Notes: a model not told the origin generated them from the letters alone. DNA of 64,000 nucleotides from Kuschelorhynchus macadamiae (GCA_030620095.1 JAUTXW010003372.1:349001-413000); one strand, 5' to 3'; shown: positions 13,716 to 24,152, counted from the first letter of the stretch. Made by a program: numbers and translations.

Positions 13716-13766
13716 TTGTGGTGTAGTGTGGTTAGAACTCTTGTATTTATTAGACTCCAAAAGAGT

Positions 13767-14070
13767 ACTTTATTAGTAAGTATAGATTTGAAAACTTTGT
13801 TATTATATAAATTCAAAAGTAAAATGTATGTATAATTTGTGATATCCTTTTTTTTGCCTAACTTAAAGACTGGAATGGTTTGTAACACTTTCCACACATC
13901 CGGAAAAGTTCCCATGGATAGACACTTATTATACAAAGTATGCAGAGGAACTGAACGGGAATTGGAAAATTATTTTAAGAAAATAGCTGGAAACCCGTCA
14001 GGGTCCGCACCTTTACGAGCATCCAAGTTCCTGAGGCACTGCAAAATATCGTATAAATATTACTTGTAAA
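13767..14070 (-). pseudogene. LINE reverse transcriptase fragment
   Basis: Reading down from 14045: LQCLRNLDARKGADPDGFPAIFLK-stop, then LYNKCLSMGTFPDVWKVLQTIPVFKLGKKKDITNYT. These are RT domains 1-2 of a non-LTR retrotransposon (the consensus has GPDG(I/F)P, then FP..WK...P.FK.G...D..NYRP). The fragment stops at the Penelope target duplication, so the insertion interrupts or abuts it. Confidence 0.8.
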
Positions 14071-14850
14071 TGCTTAACCTTGACTTATTTGCGCACTAGT
14101 AACCTGGACTTAAGCCTAGTTTTATTAATGCTGCCACATAGAAAATTCTAGATTTCGATTAACCCTAATCATGTCTTTTTGGGCTTTTGTTATTCATTAA
14201 CGTAATAACGGTAGAACGATTTTGAACATTATAAATTATCTGTTTATCTTTAATATTAAACGAGAGGTGAATGAATGCATGTAATCATATATTCCTAAAA
14301 GTAGGCCAACAGTTGTGTCAAGGATATAATTATCGTTTAATAATAATTACTAATGAATAGTTATTACATATCCGATTCAGGAAATTTTAGTTTTGGTTAA
14401 TTTATGTGACGTATTGGATTGATGACATTTGATCTCTCTTTACATATACCCGGTGCCACAAGATAGTGGCTCACCCTCAGGACATTTTTCCTTACCCGCA
14501 TACTAAAATAGAGTTAAGTAGGACAAAATTGTTTTGGTTAGTTATAGTCTGTATCAGAAATGTATAGAGTAATTAAATGGGGATTTCCAGTTTGGCTGAA
14601 TTTCGGAGTCGTCCATAGGCGTAGGTAAACTTTATAGAAATAATAATAAAGATCCTTTTAAATCGCTGTCCTTTTGCCGTGTCCGTTTGCATACCTAATG
14701 AGGTTTTATTACTCTATAGATTACATTTATTGTTCAATGCATACATAATAAACTAAAACACAGATTATAAATACTTCTTAATTGTGTTTTAAACATGTTA
14801 GTATCTGCTATTACGCCAAAATGTTAACAGTGTTATAAAAATATTAATAA
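14071..14850. other. no gene recognised
   Basis: About 780 bp of AT-rich sequence without motifs or clear repeats. Confidence 0.4.
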
Positions 14851-14851
14851 A

Positions 14852-15215
14852 ATGGCGACATTCACTCCAACGAAAAGATGTTCTGATAATTCTCCACTCT
14901 CAGTGAGACAAAAAAATATTATTTTAAATGTACACGATCGGATAAAACACGATTACCTTAGCTTTACTAGACAAGAAATTGTTGAACGATGTTCCAGAAT
15001 GATTGGAATTGGAAAGTTCACCGTTTTCAAATTATTGCTGGAGAGAAAGGTAGCAGGTCAAGTGGAACCTCCTAAGAAAATTTCAGGAAGACCAACAAAA
15101 GTCCTTGATGGAGACATCAAAACTCTTTTTATTTTAAAAAAGAAATGCCCACTCTAGATAAAATTTTGATGGAGTTTGGCCAAGATGACATTATTCCTTT
15201 GATTGATAACTAGAA
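14852..15215 (+). pseudogene. IS630/Tc1-like transposase N-terminal HTH fragment
   Basis: The frame starts MATFTPTKRCSDNSPLSVRQ and continues with KNIILNVHDRIKHDYLSFTRQE, a helix-turn-helix segment (IGIGKFTVFKLLLER) and the hinge PPKKISGRPTKVLDGDIK. This arrangement fits the DNA-binding half of IS630-like (DDE_3) insect transposases. After the stop at 15157 a shifted frame gives PTLDKILMEFGQDDIIPLID, so a frameshift plus truncation at the (TA)n array removed the catalytic half. The IS630-like fragment at 37.4-38.3 kb may be of a similar family. Confidence 0.7.
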
Positions 15216-15287
15216 AACTCTTATGGACAACTTAAAAAAATATGGATTTTACCTGGAAAAAACATAACTCAAAAGCATTTAGGTATA

Positions 15288-15421
<134 letters not shown>

Positions 15422-15820
15422 CCCACAAAAAAGAGCCTAAAATTTGTATCAATTTCAACCCTTTATAATTTTTGAATGGATTCTTAGATTCTGTTAATTC
15501 ACAATGATTTTGTGATATAAATTTAAACGTCGGAATAATACTGGATAATATACAGGGTCAAACGCAAACTTGTGTTTTTTCACCAATTTTTGAGACGCTC
15601 TATAGAAAGACCTGGCTTAAATATCACTATCGTCTATGAGTCATTTTGTTGCCTGTTTCTTTAGAATCATTTTGTTTTTTAAATGATCGTTTTATCTTTT
15701 TTTTTTAGAAAAAGTGCAGCCCTATATGTAAAATGCTGTTTTTACTAAATAAAAACATAAAAAGACTGCGTATCTATAGATAACATTTATTTTAAGCAAT
15801 AATCAAACTTTTAATTTAAT

Positions 15821-15880
15821 TTTTATAAACAAGAACTTAAATTAATAACGTTTTATAAACAAGAACTTAAATTAATAACG
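15821..15880. repeat. 30-bp perfect tandem duplication at the transposase stop
   Basis: The unit TTTTATAAAC followed by AAGAACTTAAATTAATAACG is present twice head to tail. It contains the reverse complement of the original stop codon context (ATTAATAACG) of the transposase gene. Confidence 0.9.
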
Positions 15881-15936
15881 AGTGTTTCCCCCTCTGGCCC
15901 TTATTACACTTTGTAAACGCCTTGGCATGCTTTCAA

Positions 15937-16962
15937 TCAGTCGTGCAATTGAATTTTGGGAGATGTGATCCCATCTTGAACCAGTGCTTTTCCAAGTTTC
16001 TCTAAATTGGCGGGTGCATGTGGACGACTACGAACAAGCTGATCCCAAACATGCTCAATCGGATTTAAATCCGGGCTCCTAGCTGGCCATGGGAAAAGAT
16101 GTATACCCACTTCGTCCAAATATTGCCTCACAATACGAGCAGTGTGAGGTCGGGCATTATCATGCATAAAAAGGAACTCCTGTCCTATGAAATGAGCAAA
16201 CGGTACGACGTGTTCAGCCAGTACATCAATATAACGCTCGCCATTGAGCGAACTTCTTGGTATTATGCAAAGTTCTGTGAGCGCTGCGTGGGAAATCCCA
16301 GCCCATACCATCACAGAACCACCTCCAAAAGGTTGCTTTTCTACAAACGTACCCTTAGCGTACCATTGGCCTTCCTGCCTCCAAACTCGTTGACGTCCTT
16401 TGGAAGAATGTAAGCAAAACCGTGACTCGTCGAAAAATAATACTTGGGACCACTGTCGTACGTTCCACTGATTTTTTTCACGTGCAAAATTAAGTCGAGA
16501 TAAACGATGTTCTGGTAGCAATCTTTGACCATTTGCTGGTACTCTTGACTTTAATCCTCTCTCTTTAAGCCGACGACGCACTGTCTCATCACATACATTT
16601 TTATTACGAACCTCAAGTAAATGTCCCTTTACAATCACGGCATTCTGAAAAGGCCTTCTAAAGGTTTGCAGGGTAACAAACCTGTCGTCTAAGTTTGATG
16701 TAACTCTGGGACTACCCGATCCTATTCTTCCCACAAATTGACCAGTTTCTGAAAACATGTTCCTTGCCCTTCGAGCCGTGGTTTCTGGACCACCCACTAT
16801 TCGTGAGGCGTGCGCAACGCTCCTTCCATCATTTACTAATGCTACAATCTGAGCAACTTGCTCTGGACTAATTTGTCGTGCCATTACTAATGAAAACAAC
16901 GCTTCCAAACTGATAGAAAGTCTTTTCAAGGCTTGACATTTCAAACACATTTTAAATTTCAA
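15937..16962 (-). CDS. Tc1-type DD34E transposase, C-terminal frameshift
   Basis: The open frame has 341 codons; the better start is the internal Met at codon 27 (16884, MARQISPEQVAQ), giving 315 residues, because the upstream 26 residues have no counterpart in the usual Tc1 layout. Two HTH segments (VAHASRIVGGPETTARRARN and KNVCDETVRRRLKERGLKSR) bind the inverted repeats. The catalytic residues are visible: the Asp of LFFDESRF, the Asp of FMHDNARPH and the Glu of SPDLNPIEH, with 34 residues between the last two. The frame ends in QDGITSPKIQLHD-stop. A one-base shift near 15980 would restore the expected C-terminus (WDHISQNSIARL...RARGGNTRY) ending near 15870, so this copy lacks about 33 native residues. 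The enzyme cuts at TA targets. Confidence 0.9.
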   Translation of the reverse strand: MKFKMCLKCQALKRLSISLEALFSLVMARQISPEQVAQIVALVNDGRSVAHASRIVGGPETTARRARNMFSETGQFVGRIGSGSPRVTSNLDDRFVTLQTFRRPFQNAVIVKGHLLEVRNKNVCDETVRRRLKERGLKSRVPANGQRLLPEHRLSRLNFAREKNQWNVRQWSQVLFFDESRFCLHSSKGRQRVWRQEGQWYAKGTFVEKQPFGGGSVMVWAGISHAALTELCIIPRSSLNGERYIDVLAEHVVPFAHFIGQEFLFMHDNARPHTARIVRQYLDEVGIHLFPWPARSPDLNPIEHVWDQLVRSRPHAPANLEKLGKALVQDGITSPKIQLHD

Positions 16963-17239
16963 AGCACTCTATGCTTTTAAAATTCCATTCTTATTGAGTG
17001 TAAGGGAAATTACAGTAAAACATCACTTTACTTACACTGCTCTATATTTTCTAAAAAGAAAGATACTAAGGTCATTCACAAAACAAAATGTTGCTAAAGT
17101 AACAGGCAACAAAATGACTCATAGACGATAGTGATATTTAAGCCAGGTCTTCTATAGAGCGTCTCAAAAATTGGTGAAAAAAACACAAGTTTCCGTTTGA
17201 CCCTGTATATTATCCAGTATTATTCCGAAGTTTAAATTT

Positions 17240-19225
17240 CCAACCGTGCAGAACTACGAATCAACACTATACACCTCTACGGGGAGGAGACTTTGAAGGC
17301 AATCAGGATGTACGAGGAAATCAGAGGCAAGAAAACTAATCTTTTATGTGATTTGACCTTCATAATTAAGTGTCGTGATAGCGATTTATTTCCCACTTTT
17401 ACACGGTGGTTCTACCATACTAAAACGATAACTAAAAACATCCTCCAAAATGCTAGTAAAGCTTTAGTAAGAGAATAAATCCATTGAACTAGAAAACAAC
17501 TAGCCGAGGTAGAGAATGAGCTTTTAAAATTAGACCTTGAATTAAGCAACTGCATTCATCCTTTACTGTGGAACCGTATAGAAACTTTGTCTTTTTGGCG
17601 GACAGAATCATACAAAAGCATTAAGACTGATACACTTTCGAAGAAATATGACAATCTACTAAAGAATCACAACAATCACATTCACAAGATATCGTGCTAC
17701 AATCTCTCTGAAAATGAAAAATTTGTACTAAGTAAGGGTTTAATTTTGCAGTAACCTCTAAGGAAATCCCTAAAAAAGAAATAATAGCTGACGTTGAGGT
17801 TGCTCTTGACCCCTCTGACGAAACGAAAGCAGAGGAAATTTGACAGGAAGTGGCAAGAATTCTAAGATCAAGCAAGCCACCTGAACCAAATCTAAATGCT
17901 TCTGAACAGAGGACCCTAACAAACCTTCGCAGAAATAAAGACATCACAATTCTTCCAGCAGGCAAGGGAAATGCAACAAATTATGAATACCCAAGACTAC
18001 ATGCAAAAAATTCAGGACATCCTGCAAGAGAATTCTTATAAGCCTGTTTCAAGAGACCCGATGACGTACCTAGAAAAAACAACAAAAAATAAGATAAGAA
18101 GTTCACCAATAGACATAGAAATACAACAAAAAATCATACCACGAGAAAAGTCCAGCATATGCCCTAAACTCTAGGGTGTACCAAAAATACACAAAAACCA
18201 GGGGTGTTCATCAGACCTATTATTAGTGTTGTTATTCGCCTTTACAGAAACTAGAAAAATACCTTGCGAATATTATGCAACCGACCGTGGAAAAAGCTGA
18301 CTCATATGTAAAAAATTCAGAGCACTTTACCCGAATTATACGAGACGTCATTCTTGGAAAAGACGACATCATAGCACGCCTAGATGTTAAATCGTTGTAT
18401 CCTAGCATTCGCATCGACGAAGCACTGGAGAAGATTGCTATGAAAGAGGATTTTTCGGCCCATATAATACAACTATCAGAGCATTTTCTTAAAAATACTT
18501 ATTTCTCATTTAACTACTATCACCAGTGGTGGCCAATCTATTTATGATATACTTCGAGAAAGAAACTCTTGAGAAGGCAAATCTGAAGCCCAAAATTTGG
18601 CTCCGTTACGTGGATGACATATTATATACATATGGCAACACGGTAATGCAGAACTTGAGAACTTTTGAACTCACGTAAATTCAATACATCCTAAAATACA
18701 ATTTACAATACAGCAAACTCCGATTTTTAGATGTTCTGCTTACAAAAAGGGCCAATGGGCACATTGAATACACCGTTTATCGAAAACCACCACATACTGA
18801 CAGATATTTGAATGCTGGATCATACCACCAACCAGCATAAATTTAAGCCGTGGCCAATACCCTCATATCTAGATCCGTGCGATTAACTAAAACACAAACG
18901 AGACATGATAAACTTAATATAATATTTAGTGCTTTAAAGAAAAACGGTTACACAAAGCATGTCATAGATATAGCCATTAATAAACAGGGTTCCCGAACAA
19001 ACAGCAAAAATTATGAACCCGGAAGATAACAAGTAGTCCTACTATATGTAAATGTACCACAGATCGTATTGACAGGATTCTTAAAAACACAATAGAGTAG
19101 ATACTAAAATCAATAATCACGCATGATGGTGCTAGTGCATACTTTGCCAAATTCCTATGGGTTTGCAGCCGGAAACCACCGGAGCCCCAATAGGTGGCGC
19201 TAAGTGTTATACTTAGCATGTAGTA
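17240..19225 (+). pseudogene. Penelope-like element ORF, full span but broken
   Basis: The N-terminal part reads AIRMYEEIRGKKTNLL, NCIHPLLWNRIETLSFW and CYNLSENEKFVLSKGL. The RT follows: RRNKDITILPAGKGNATN/VIMNTQDYMQKIQD, PKIHKN, DDIIARLDVKSLYPSIRI, IYFEKETLEKANLKPKIWLRYVDDILYTYG (active site near 18610), LRFLDVLLTKRANGHIEYTVYRKPPHTDRYLN and ALKKNGYTKHVIDIAI. It ends in SPTICKCTTDRIDRILKN. Several stops and frameshifts (near 17475, 17840, 18170, 18545, 18680) break it. The GIY-YIG domain is not evident after 19150. The RT type differs from the 11.3-13.7 kb copy, indicating a second Penelope family. Confidence 0.88.
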
Positions 19226-19484
19226 CTGTTCTAATATGATAGACGTTTCGTTTTCGATTTTGTCATATCGAGCAATCTGTTATTTCAGATCTCCCTGGGT
19301 ACAAGAGTGCCTGATGCCAGAAATCATGATCGTAGGAGGGTAGCCTGTGACATAATCGAAAGCAATTCTTCTTGTAAGCCGTTTTGCACCTGCAGAAATT
19401 ATATATTTCTGCTATTCTACATATACCTTTTCCGGCCAAGAACTTTTGATAAAGGTGTGTGAAAGCGCATTTTTATTGATTTTA

Positions 19485-19485
<1 letters not shown>
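19226..19485. other. short unannotated stretch after the Penelope ORF
   Basis: Probably 3' sequence of the element; no hammerhead core fits (CTGATGC at 19313 lacks the required A). Confidence 0.35.

Positions 19486-19568
<83 letters not shown>
19486..19568. repeat. (TA)n array with ACACACAT interruption
   Basis: TA dinucleotides broken by ACACACAT at 19527-19534. Confidence 0.95.
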
Positions 19569-19570
<2 letters not shown>

Positions 19571-19828
19571 CTTTTGTATAAGTTAATATCTGCTGTGTAT
19601 CCTGCCCAATAATAGTGGCTTTTGTCCTGTGGGGTAGTGTAAATAAATAAATAAATAAACCAAAAACCACAGAAAATCAAGCGTTAGTCCAACAACAACG
19701 TCCCGAAAATATAAACAATAACGCACGGCCGCTTAGATATAACCTTCGGCCGAAAGGACTTTCAGTCTTCAATCGGACGCGAAACAGCTTCGAAAATGCC
19801 AAATGCGATTTTGGCGAAGCAAAAAAAA
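19569..19828. other. possible LINE/SINE tail ending in (AAAT)n
   Basis: CCTGTGGGGTAGTGT is followed by four to five AAAT units (19640-19659), which resembles the 3' tail of a target-primed retroposon. No coding motif seen nearby. Confidence 0.4.
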
Positions 19829-19845
19829 ATATATATATATATAAA

Positions 19846-19893
<48 letters not shown>

Positions 19894-19917
19894 AAGAGGT
19901 TTTATTATGTATTTATG

Positions 19918-19974
<57 letters not shown>
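19829..19974. repeat. two (TA)n arrays separated by a MITE end fragment
   Basis: TA runs at 19829-19890 and 19922-19974. Between them TGTAAAGAGGTTTTATT (19890-19906) repeats the terminus of the MITE that starts at 19975, so the MITE end was duplicated with the array. Confidence 0.85.
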
Positions 19975-19977
<3 letters not shown>

Positions 19978-20363
19978 AAGAGGTTTTATTTCGGGTCTAG
20001 CGGTCCGTGGGAAAAAAAAAGAAGAAACTCTTTTTATCTTAAGTGCTCAAGGGAAGGAGCAACTACAAAAATTATAAAGAATAGGTCCAATTAGAATTAT
20101 AACATTAAAATGACAATCAAAAGAATAAAATTTTGTCTAGATATACATAGTCAATACATACTTAAAAATTACTTTCAAGATGGTAGAGTCAATACTTTTA
20201 AAATTTTAACATTTCTACGTTACAACAGCTCAAATAATGTGGCGTTTTTAATGATAATATTCATGTCCCAGCAGTTGAACTGCAAAAAAGGAGAACAAAA
20301 CATATTAGCTACACAAACCTTATCCCACGGACCGCCAGACCCGAAATAAAACCTCTTTTTAAT
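19975..20363. mobile_element. MITE with 37-bp inverted ends, inside (TA)n
   Basis: Terminal inverted repeats AAAGAGGTTTTATTTCGGGT...GTCCGTGGG (19980-20016) and CCCACGGAC...ACCCGAAATAAAACCTCTTT (20325-20361). The ends differ from the CAGGG families. The interior shows no coding potential. TA-rich sequence lies on both sides, directly on the left and 30 bp away on the right. Confidence 0.8.
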
Positions 20364-20387
20364 TTCTGTACGTTCGAAAATACCCAA

Positions 20388-20687
<300 letters not shown>

Positions 20688-21003
20688 TAGTATGTTTTCA
20701 TTCCACGTACACCAACGTCATAACAAGAAAATGATCCTTGTTTGGAACATGTTCTGCATCACAGCAGACACAATGATCCATTTTAGTCAAACGACGATCG
20801 CGATTTCGCTCTTATTAGAGCTCATCAGGCCGCCATAGACTAGCGAGCCCCGTGTAGGGCAAAGGCACAAAATGGAATCACAAAAACAACTACTCCGCTG
20901 GCTAATACCACGACCGGCATTGAATTACATTGTGACTCCTGGCTTTCGTTGGGAGAATTAAATGATAGTATGTTTTCATTCCACGTACATCAACGTCATA
21001 ACA

Positions 21004-21005
<2 letters not shown>
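20688..21005. repeat. 278-bp unit in partial tandem, hammerhead-bearing
   Basis: The sequence TAGTATGTTTTCATTCCACG... (20688-20728) returns at 20966-21005 with one difference, giving a period of 278 bp: one whole unit and the first 40 bases of a second, both abutting (TA)n. The unit carries a hammerhead motif on the minus strand. A tandem of small hammerhead units is the layout of animal retrozymes and Penelope terminal repeats; neither RT nor gag-like coding sequence is present here. Confidence 0.75.
20782..20843 (-). ncRNA. type I hammerhead ribozyme candidate
   Basis: Minus strand: CTGATGA (20828-20822), stem II GCTCT/AGAGC with AATA loop, GAAA (20807-20804), short stem III ATC..GAT with cleavage after ATC (20796). 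Stem I can form GGCGGC/GTCGTT and, beyond an internal loop, TAGTC/GACTA. All core bases of the hammerhead are present. The cleavage triplet is AUC rather than the commoner GUC; a GUC lies three bases on, but its stem III would be poorer. Confidence 0.75.

Positions 21006-21084
<79 letters not shown>
21006..21084. repeat. (TA)n array
   Basis: TA run that abuts the left end of the pogo-like element. Confidence 0.95.
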
Positions 21085-21090
<6 letters not shown>

Positions 21091-21102
21091 TGGCACCAGT
21101 TA

Positions 21103-21350
21103 TGGACACTTTAAGAAATTATTTTCATATAAATGGTCGAAAATGCCTATTTTTTGTTTAAATCACAAACTCATGTATAACAAAATAAAGCTTAGATATT
21201 ATTCTTCATCATGGTTTAGAAGTCGCTTAGCTTAAATTAAGTTAAGTATGCATAATTAATTTAGTTGTGGTAGATATTTTTGCCCCAGTAATGGACATGC
21301 ATTTTTTTCACCAATCCTAATTTGGACACCTGCTGATCCACTAATGGACA
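21103..21350. promoter_or_regulatory. subterminal TGGACA repeats, left side
   Basis: TGGACA occurs at 21103, 21292, 21323 and 21345, mostly in the longer form (A/T)ATGGACA(C/T). Likely transposase-binding sites; inferred from clustering at both element flanks. Confidence 0.6.
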
Positions 21351-21704
21351 TTTATTTGTTTTATTTATATTTCTTTAAATGGCTAAAATTTTTATGGCAC
21401 AGAAGAGAAATTAAGCACCTATAAAAGATTAAAAAAGAGTGTATTTAAACAAATATGTACATACAAAAACAAATAATAATTTTTGTTGCATAAGATTTAA
21501 AGCATTGAAACATATAGGAAAGCTAACACACAAATGATCCTTACTAACTAAATACATAGGTACAAAATAAAACAATAATTTCTAAAGGATAAAATTCAAA
21601 GCATTAAAAACAGGTACTTAGATGGGATAATAAAAAAATGAGTCCTACGAAACACACTAAAATTCAAAACAAGTCTAGTACAAATTAAATTAATTTTATA
21701 GTCT

Positions 21705-24149
21705 TTAAAATTCTTCTTCCTCCCCACTACTCCAATCATCATGTTCATCACTAGTATCGATGGTAATGCCACATTTCTCGCATACAAACTGTGTGTCCTC
21801 TTCCGAATCTGAATAACTGTTTCCAAGACTATTGAGATACTTAAGATTAACACAAATTTTGTGGACTTTATTTGGACATCTAAAACATGAAAGCCATTTT
21901 GCATTTTTTTCTAATACATGCTGGTCCTTCCATTGTGTTTGACACTTGTAACACTTCCACTCCGCCATTGAAACTGCAGAATTTTTACCTTTTGTTTGAT
22001 TTTTCTTTCTAAAGACTTTTGGTTTTTTAACTTGCAATTTTTTTTCTTTTTGTTTTTCTTCTCTTGCCCTTTTTCGACTTTCTTTTAATTTTTCTTTTTC
22101 TAGTTTGAGTGCTTCTTTCTTTTGTTGTTTATGTAACCAAAAATCAGATGTTATCACCGAACGTGGTTTTTCCCTTACTTTTTTCAGAGATTTTTCTTCT
22201 TCTTTTGGCCAAAAAAGATATTTTTTAAATGGAGAATCCGTAGTAACGCAAGTTGCATTAGCGCCGTCGTGATCTGAGCCATTGGCATTGGTATGATCTG
22301 TGCCAGTGTGTTGTGTTTCGTGAATAGTTTTTTGAAACGGTAGCTCAAAATACGGATTATCTATAAAAGTATCATTCGATTTTGATGTGGAAGGTTTTGC
22401 ATTATCTGGAGTTTGCTGAATTATCTTTTCAAATTCTGTAATGGAAAATTGCTCTTTTTCTGGCGTTGTTTGTTTTTTATTTTGTTGCTGTTGTTGAGAT
22501 GTAAAATTTAAGTCTTCTTCAACTTCTTTCGAGAATTCCTGCAAAGTGTCTACAGAGTGATTCGTATCTTCTTGCAGAACTGGAATATGTTCTGCAAGTT
22601 GCATTTCATTGTCATCGATTTCTAATGAAAAGTTCAAATTTGCATTTTCGTCAACTAGAATACTAACATTTTCCCTTGAGATGGTGTTAATACTACTTAA
22701 TTTTTGTATTTTTCTCCAGGTGTAATACAGGTCTTTGCCTGATTCGGGTCCCCTCCATTCCTCTTCCAAAAGGTGTTCTTTCATAATATCAAGTGTATTT
22801 TTTGGTATGTTAGATTCTAAAATATGTATGCAGTTCTCAATTTCATCATGCGTATTTTCGTCATCATGCGTATTTTCTTCATCTTGTGCATTATTTTGAT
22901 TATCTATGGCATCTGCTTGTCTGTATATCATTTTTGAATAATCCACGTTATTGGCATTAAAAGGAAAAAGTCCACAAACGCGGAACCCATTTTTAATTAT
23001 ACCTGGGGAAATGGCATCTTTTAAAATAGTTTCAAGTAATCTGGCAACATGTCGCCTCAAGAATTGCTTGTTTTCGTTTTCTATAAGCCATTTTCTTACG
23101 TAGGTTTTCCATTTACTTTTTAGCGGGTAAAAAACTGCCACATCAAGTGGCTGCATAACATGAGTGGCATTTGGATAAAATGCCACTAAAATGATTTCTT
23201 TTTCACGCAAAAACATGCTAAGGTGCAGAGTTAAATGGGACTTATGTCCATCGACAAAGAAAATTACAGGGCGTTCGATGTTATTTTGTGTTAGCCAGGG
23301 CTCAAAAATATTTGCCATATATTCAAAAAAGAGCTCCCCTGTCATCCATCCTGATACCGACTTTCCTAAACCCCAACCTTTTGGAAAATTTTGGGCAATA
23401 TCTGAAGGTATTCTCTTGTACGAATACACGACCATAGGAGGCGCCATGTTTCCGGACGCAGCAACTGTAAGCAGTACTGTAAGGTTTTCTTTTTCCGAGG
23501 TTTTTGACACATCGTATATATTTTTTACCCCTTTTGGTGCCAAAACTTTGCCTGTTTTAGGGCATAAGGAAATGGCTGTCTCGTCAGCATTAAAAATACG
23601 ATTGCCATTTTCCAAAATGTGATCATAATTATTTTCCTTTAAATAAATGGAGACTTCTTTGAACCAGTTACGTATATCGCCTTCAGTAAGCTTTCCACGG
23701 TAACCTGTAAGTTTTTCAGATGTTTTAAGGGAAATATTTAAATGCTTTTTTAAAAATGCGTTAAACCATTTTTTTCCCGGAATACCATCACAAAACGGGG
23801 TCCTACGGTCTAAATCTTTTATAAGTTTTGCTACAGTATCAATTAAACATTGTTTCGTCACGGGAAAACCAGCTTTTGCAATATCAACAAGCCATGTTAC
23901 AATACGTAGTTCCTCCTCAGTGGATAAAATCGTTGGAGGCCCCATATTGCAAATTTCAGGACTGATGCCTTTTAGTTTATTTCGCAAAGTGATTCGTGGA
24001 ACCCCAAATCTTTTACTAGCGGTTGCAACGGGAAGACCTGTCTTTGCTGCGGCTAAGGCTGCTGCCATATTTTCACTTGTATATTTTCTAAATTTTCTTT
24101 TATCCATTGTGTGAATTTCTGGAAAAAAATACCTAAGTTCATGATCCAA
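21705..24149 (-). CDS. pogo/jerky-type DD35D transposase with C-terminal PHD-like finger
   Basis: An uninterrupted 814-codon frame; Met15 (24107, MDKRKFRKYTSENM) is an equally plausible start because the psq-type HTH begins there (residues 15-62). A CENP-B-type HTH follows (about 73-165). The DDE_1 catalytic core shows Asp189 in FNADE, Asp300 in FFVDGHKSH and Asp336 in MQPLDV, with 35 residues between the last two, the pogo-type spacing. A long acidic and Lys-rich linker (about 430-725, with a run of five Gln) leads to a zinc finger: Cys733/736, Cys755/758, His763/Cys766 and Cys790/793, a PHD-like C4HC3 order, then an acidic tail. A nuclear enzyme that would mobilise its element at TA targets. 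The frame has no stop, so it may be young or domesticated; residue numbers are counted by hand. Confidence 0.9.
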   Translation of the reverse strand: MDHELRYFFPEIHTMDKRKFRKYTSENMAAALAAAKTGLPVATASKRFGVPRITLRNKLKGISPEICNMGPPTILSTEEELRIVTWLVDIAKAGFPVTKQCLIDTVAKLIKDLDRRTPFCDGIPGKKWFNAFLKKHLNISLKTSEKLTGYRGKLTEGDIRNWFKEVSIYLKENNYDHILENGNRIFNADETAISLCPKTGKVLAPKGVKNIYDVSKTSEKENLTVLLTVAASGNMAPPMVVYSYKRIPSDIAQNFPKGWGLGKSVSGWMTGELFFEYMANIFEPWLTQNNIERPVIFFVDGHKSHLTLHLSMFLREKEIILVAFYPNATHVMQPLDVAVFYPLKSKWKTYVRKWLIENENKQFLRRHVARLLETILKDAISPGIIKNGFRVCGLFPFNANNVDYSKMIYRQADAIDNQNNAQDEENTHDDENTHDEIENCIHILESNIPKNTLDIMKEHLLEEEWRGPESGKDLYYTWRKIQKLSSINTISRENVSILVDENANLNFSLEIDDNEMQLAEHIPVLQEDTNHSVDTLQEFSKEVEEDLNFTSQQQQQNKKQTTPEKEQFSITEFEKIIQQTPDNAKPSTSKSNDTFIDNPYFELPFQKTIHETQHTGTDHTNANGSDHDGANATCVTTDSPFKKYLFWPKEEEKSLKKVREKPRSVITSDFWLHKQQKKEALKLEKEKLKESRKRAREEKQKEKKLQVKKPKVFRKKNQTKGKNSAVSMAEWKCYKCQTQWKDQHVLEKNAKWLSCFRCPNKVHKICVNLKYLNSLGNSYSDSEEDTQFVCEKCGITIDTSDEHDDWSSGEEEEF

Positions 24150-24152
24150 TAA

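Larger units (their letters stand above)
11251..13766. mobile_element. Penelope-like insertion with inverted ends and 13-bp target duplication
   Basis: The 13-mer ACTCCAAAAGAGT is present at 11251-11263 and 13754-13766, the expected target-site duplication. Inside, both ends carry the same terminal repeat in opposite orientation (AATACAAGAGTTCTAACC at 11269-11286, inverse near 13730-13747). The insertion holds a minus-strand copy (about 13100 down to 11264) joined head to head to a 5'-truncated plus-strand copy (about 13100-13753). Inverted, truncated tandem copies are typical of Penelope-like elements. The left flank is the Crypton tail and the right flank a LINE fragment, so the element landed at that junction. 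Confidence 0.85.
15519..17240. mobile_element. Tc1-type element at the centre of a palindrome
   Basis: The element proper runs from CAGGGTCAAACG (15553) to CGTTTGACCCTG (17205), 1653 bp, with about 112-bp inverted repeats that differ by only a few bases (15553-15664 and 17090-17205). TA flanks both ends. Outside this, the flanks (about 15519-15552 and 17206-17239) are themselves an almost perfect inverted repeat (34 bp, one mismatch), so that without the element the site would be a long palindrome centred on the TA target. Confidence 0.9.

Noticed and set aside
19313..19330. CCTGATGCCAGAAATC as a hammerhead in the second Penelope element
   Set aside because: The conserved CUGAnGA box reads CTGATGC, and no pairing stem II or cleavage site follows.
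23191..23622. 143-codon plus-strand frame
   Set aside because: Antisense shadow of the pogo-type transposase gene.
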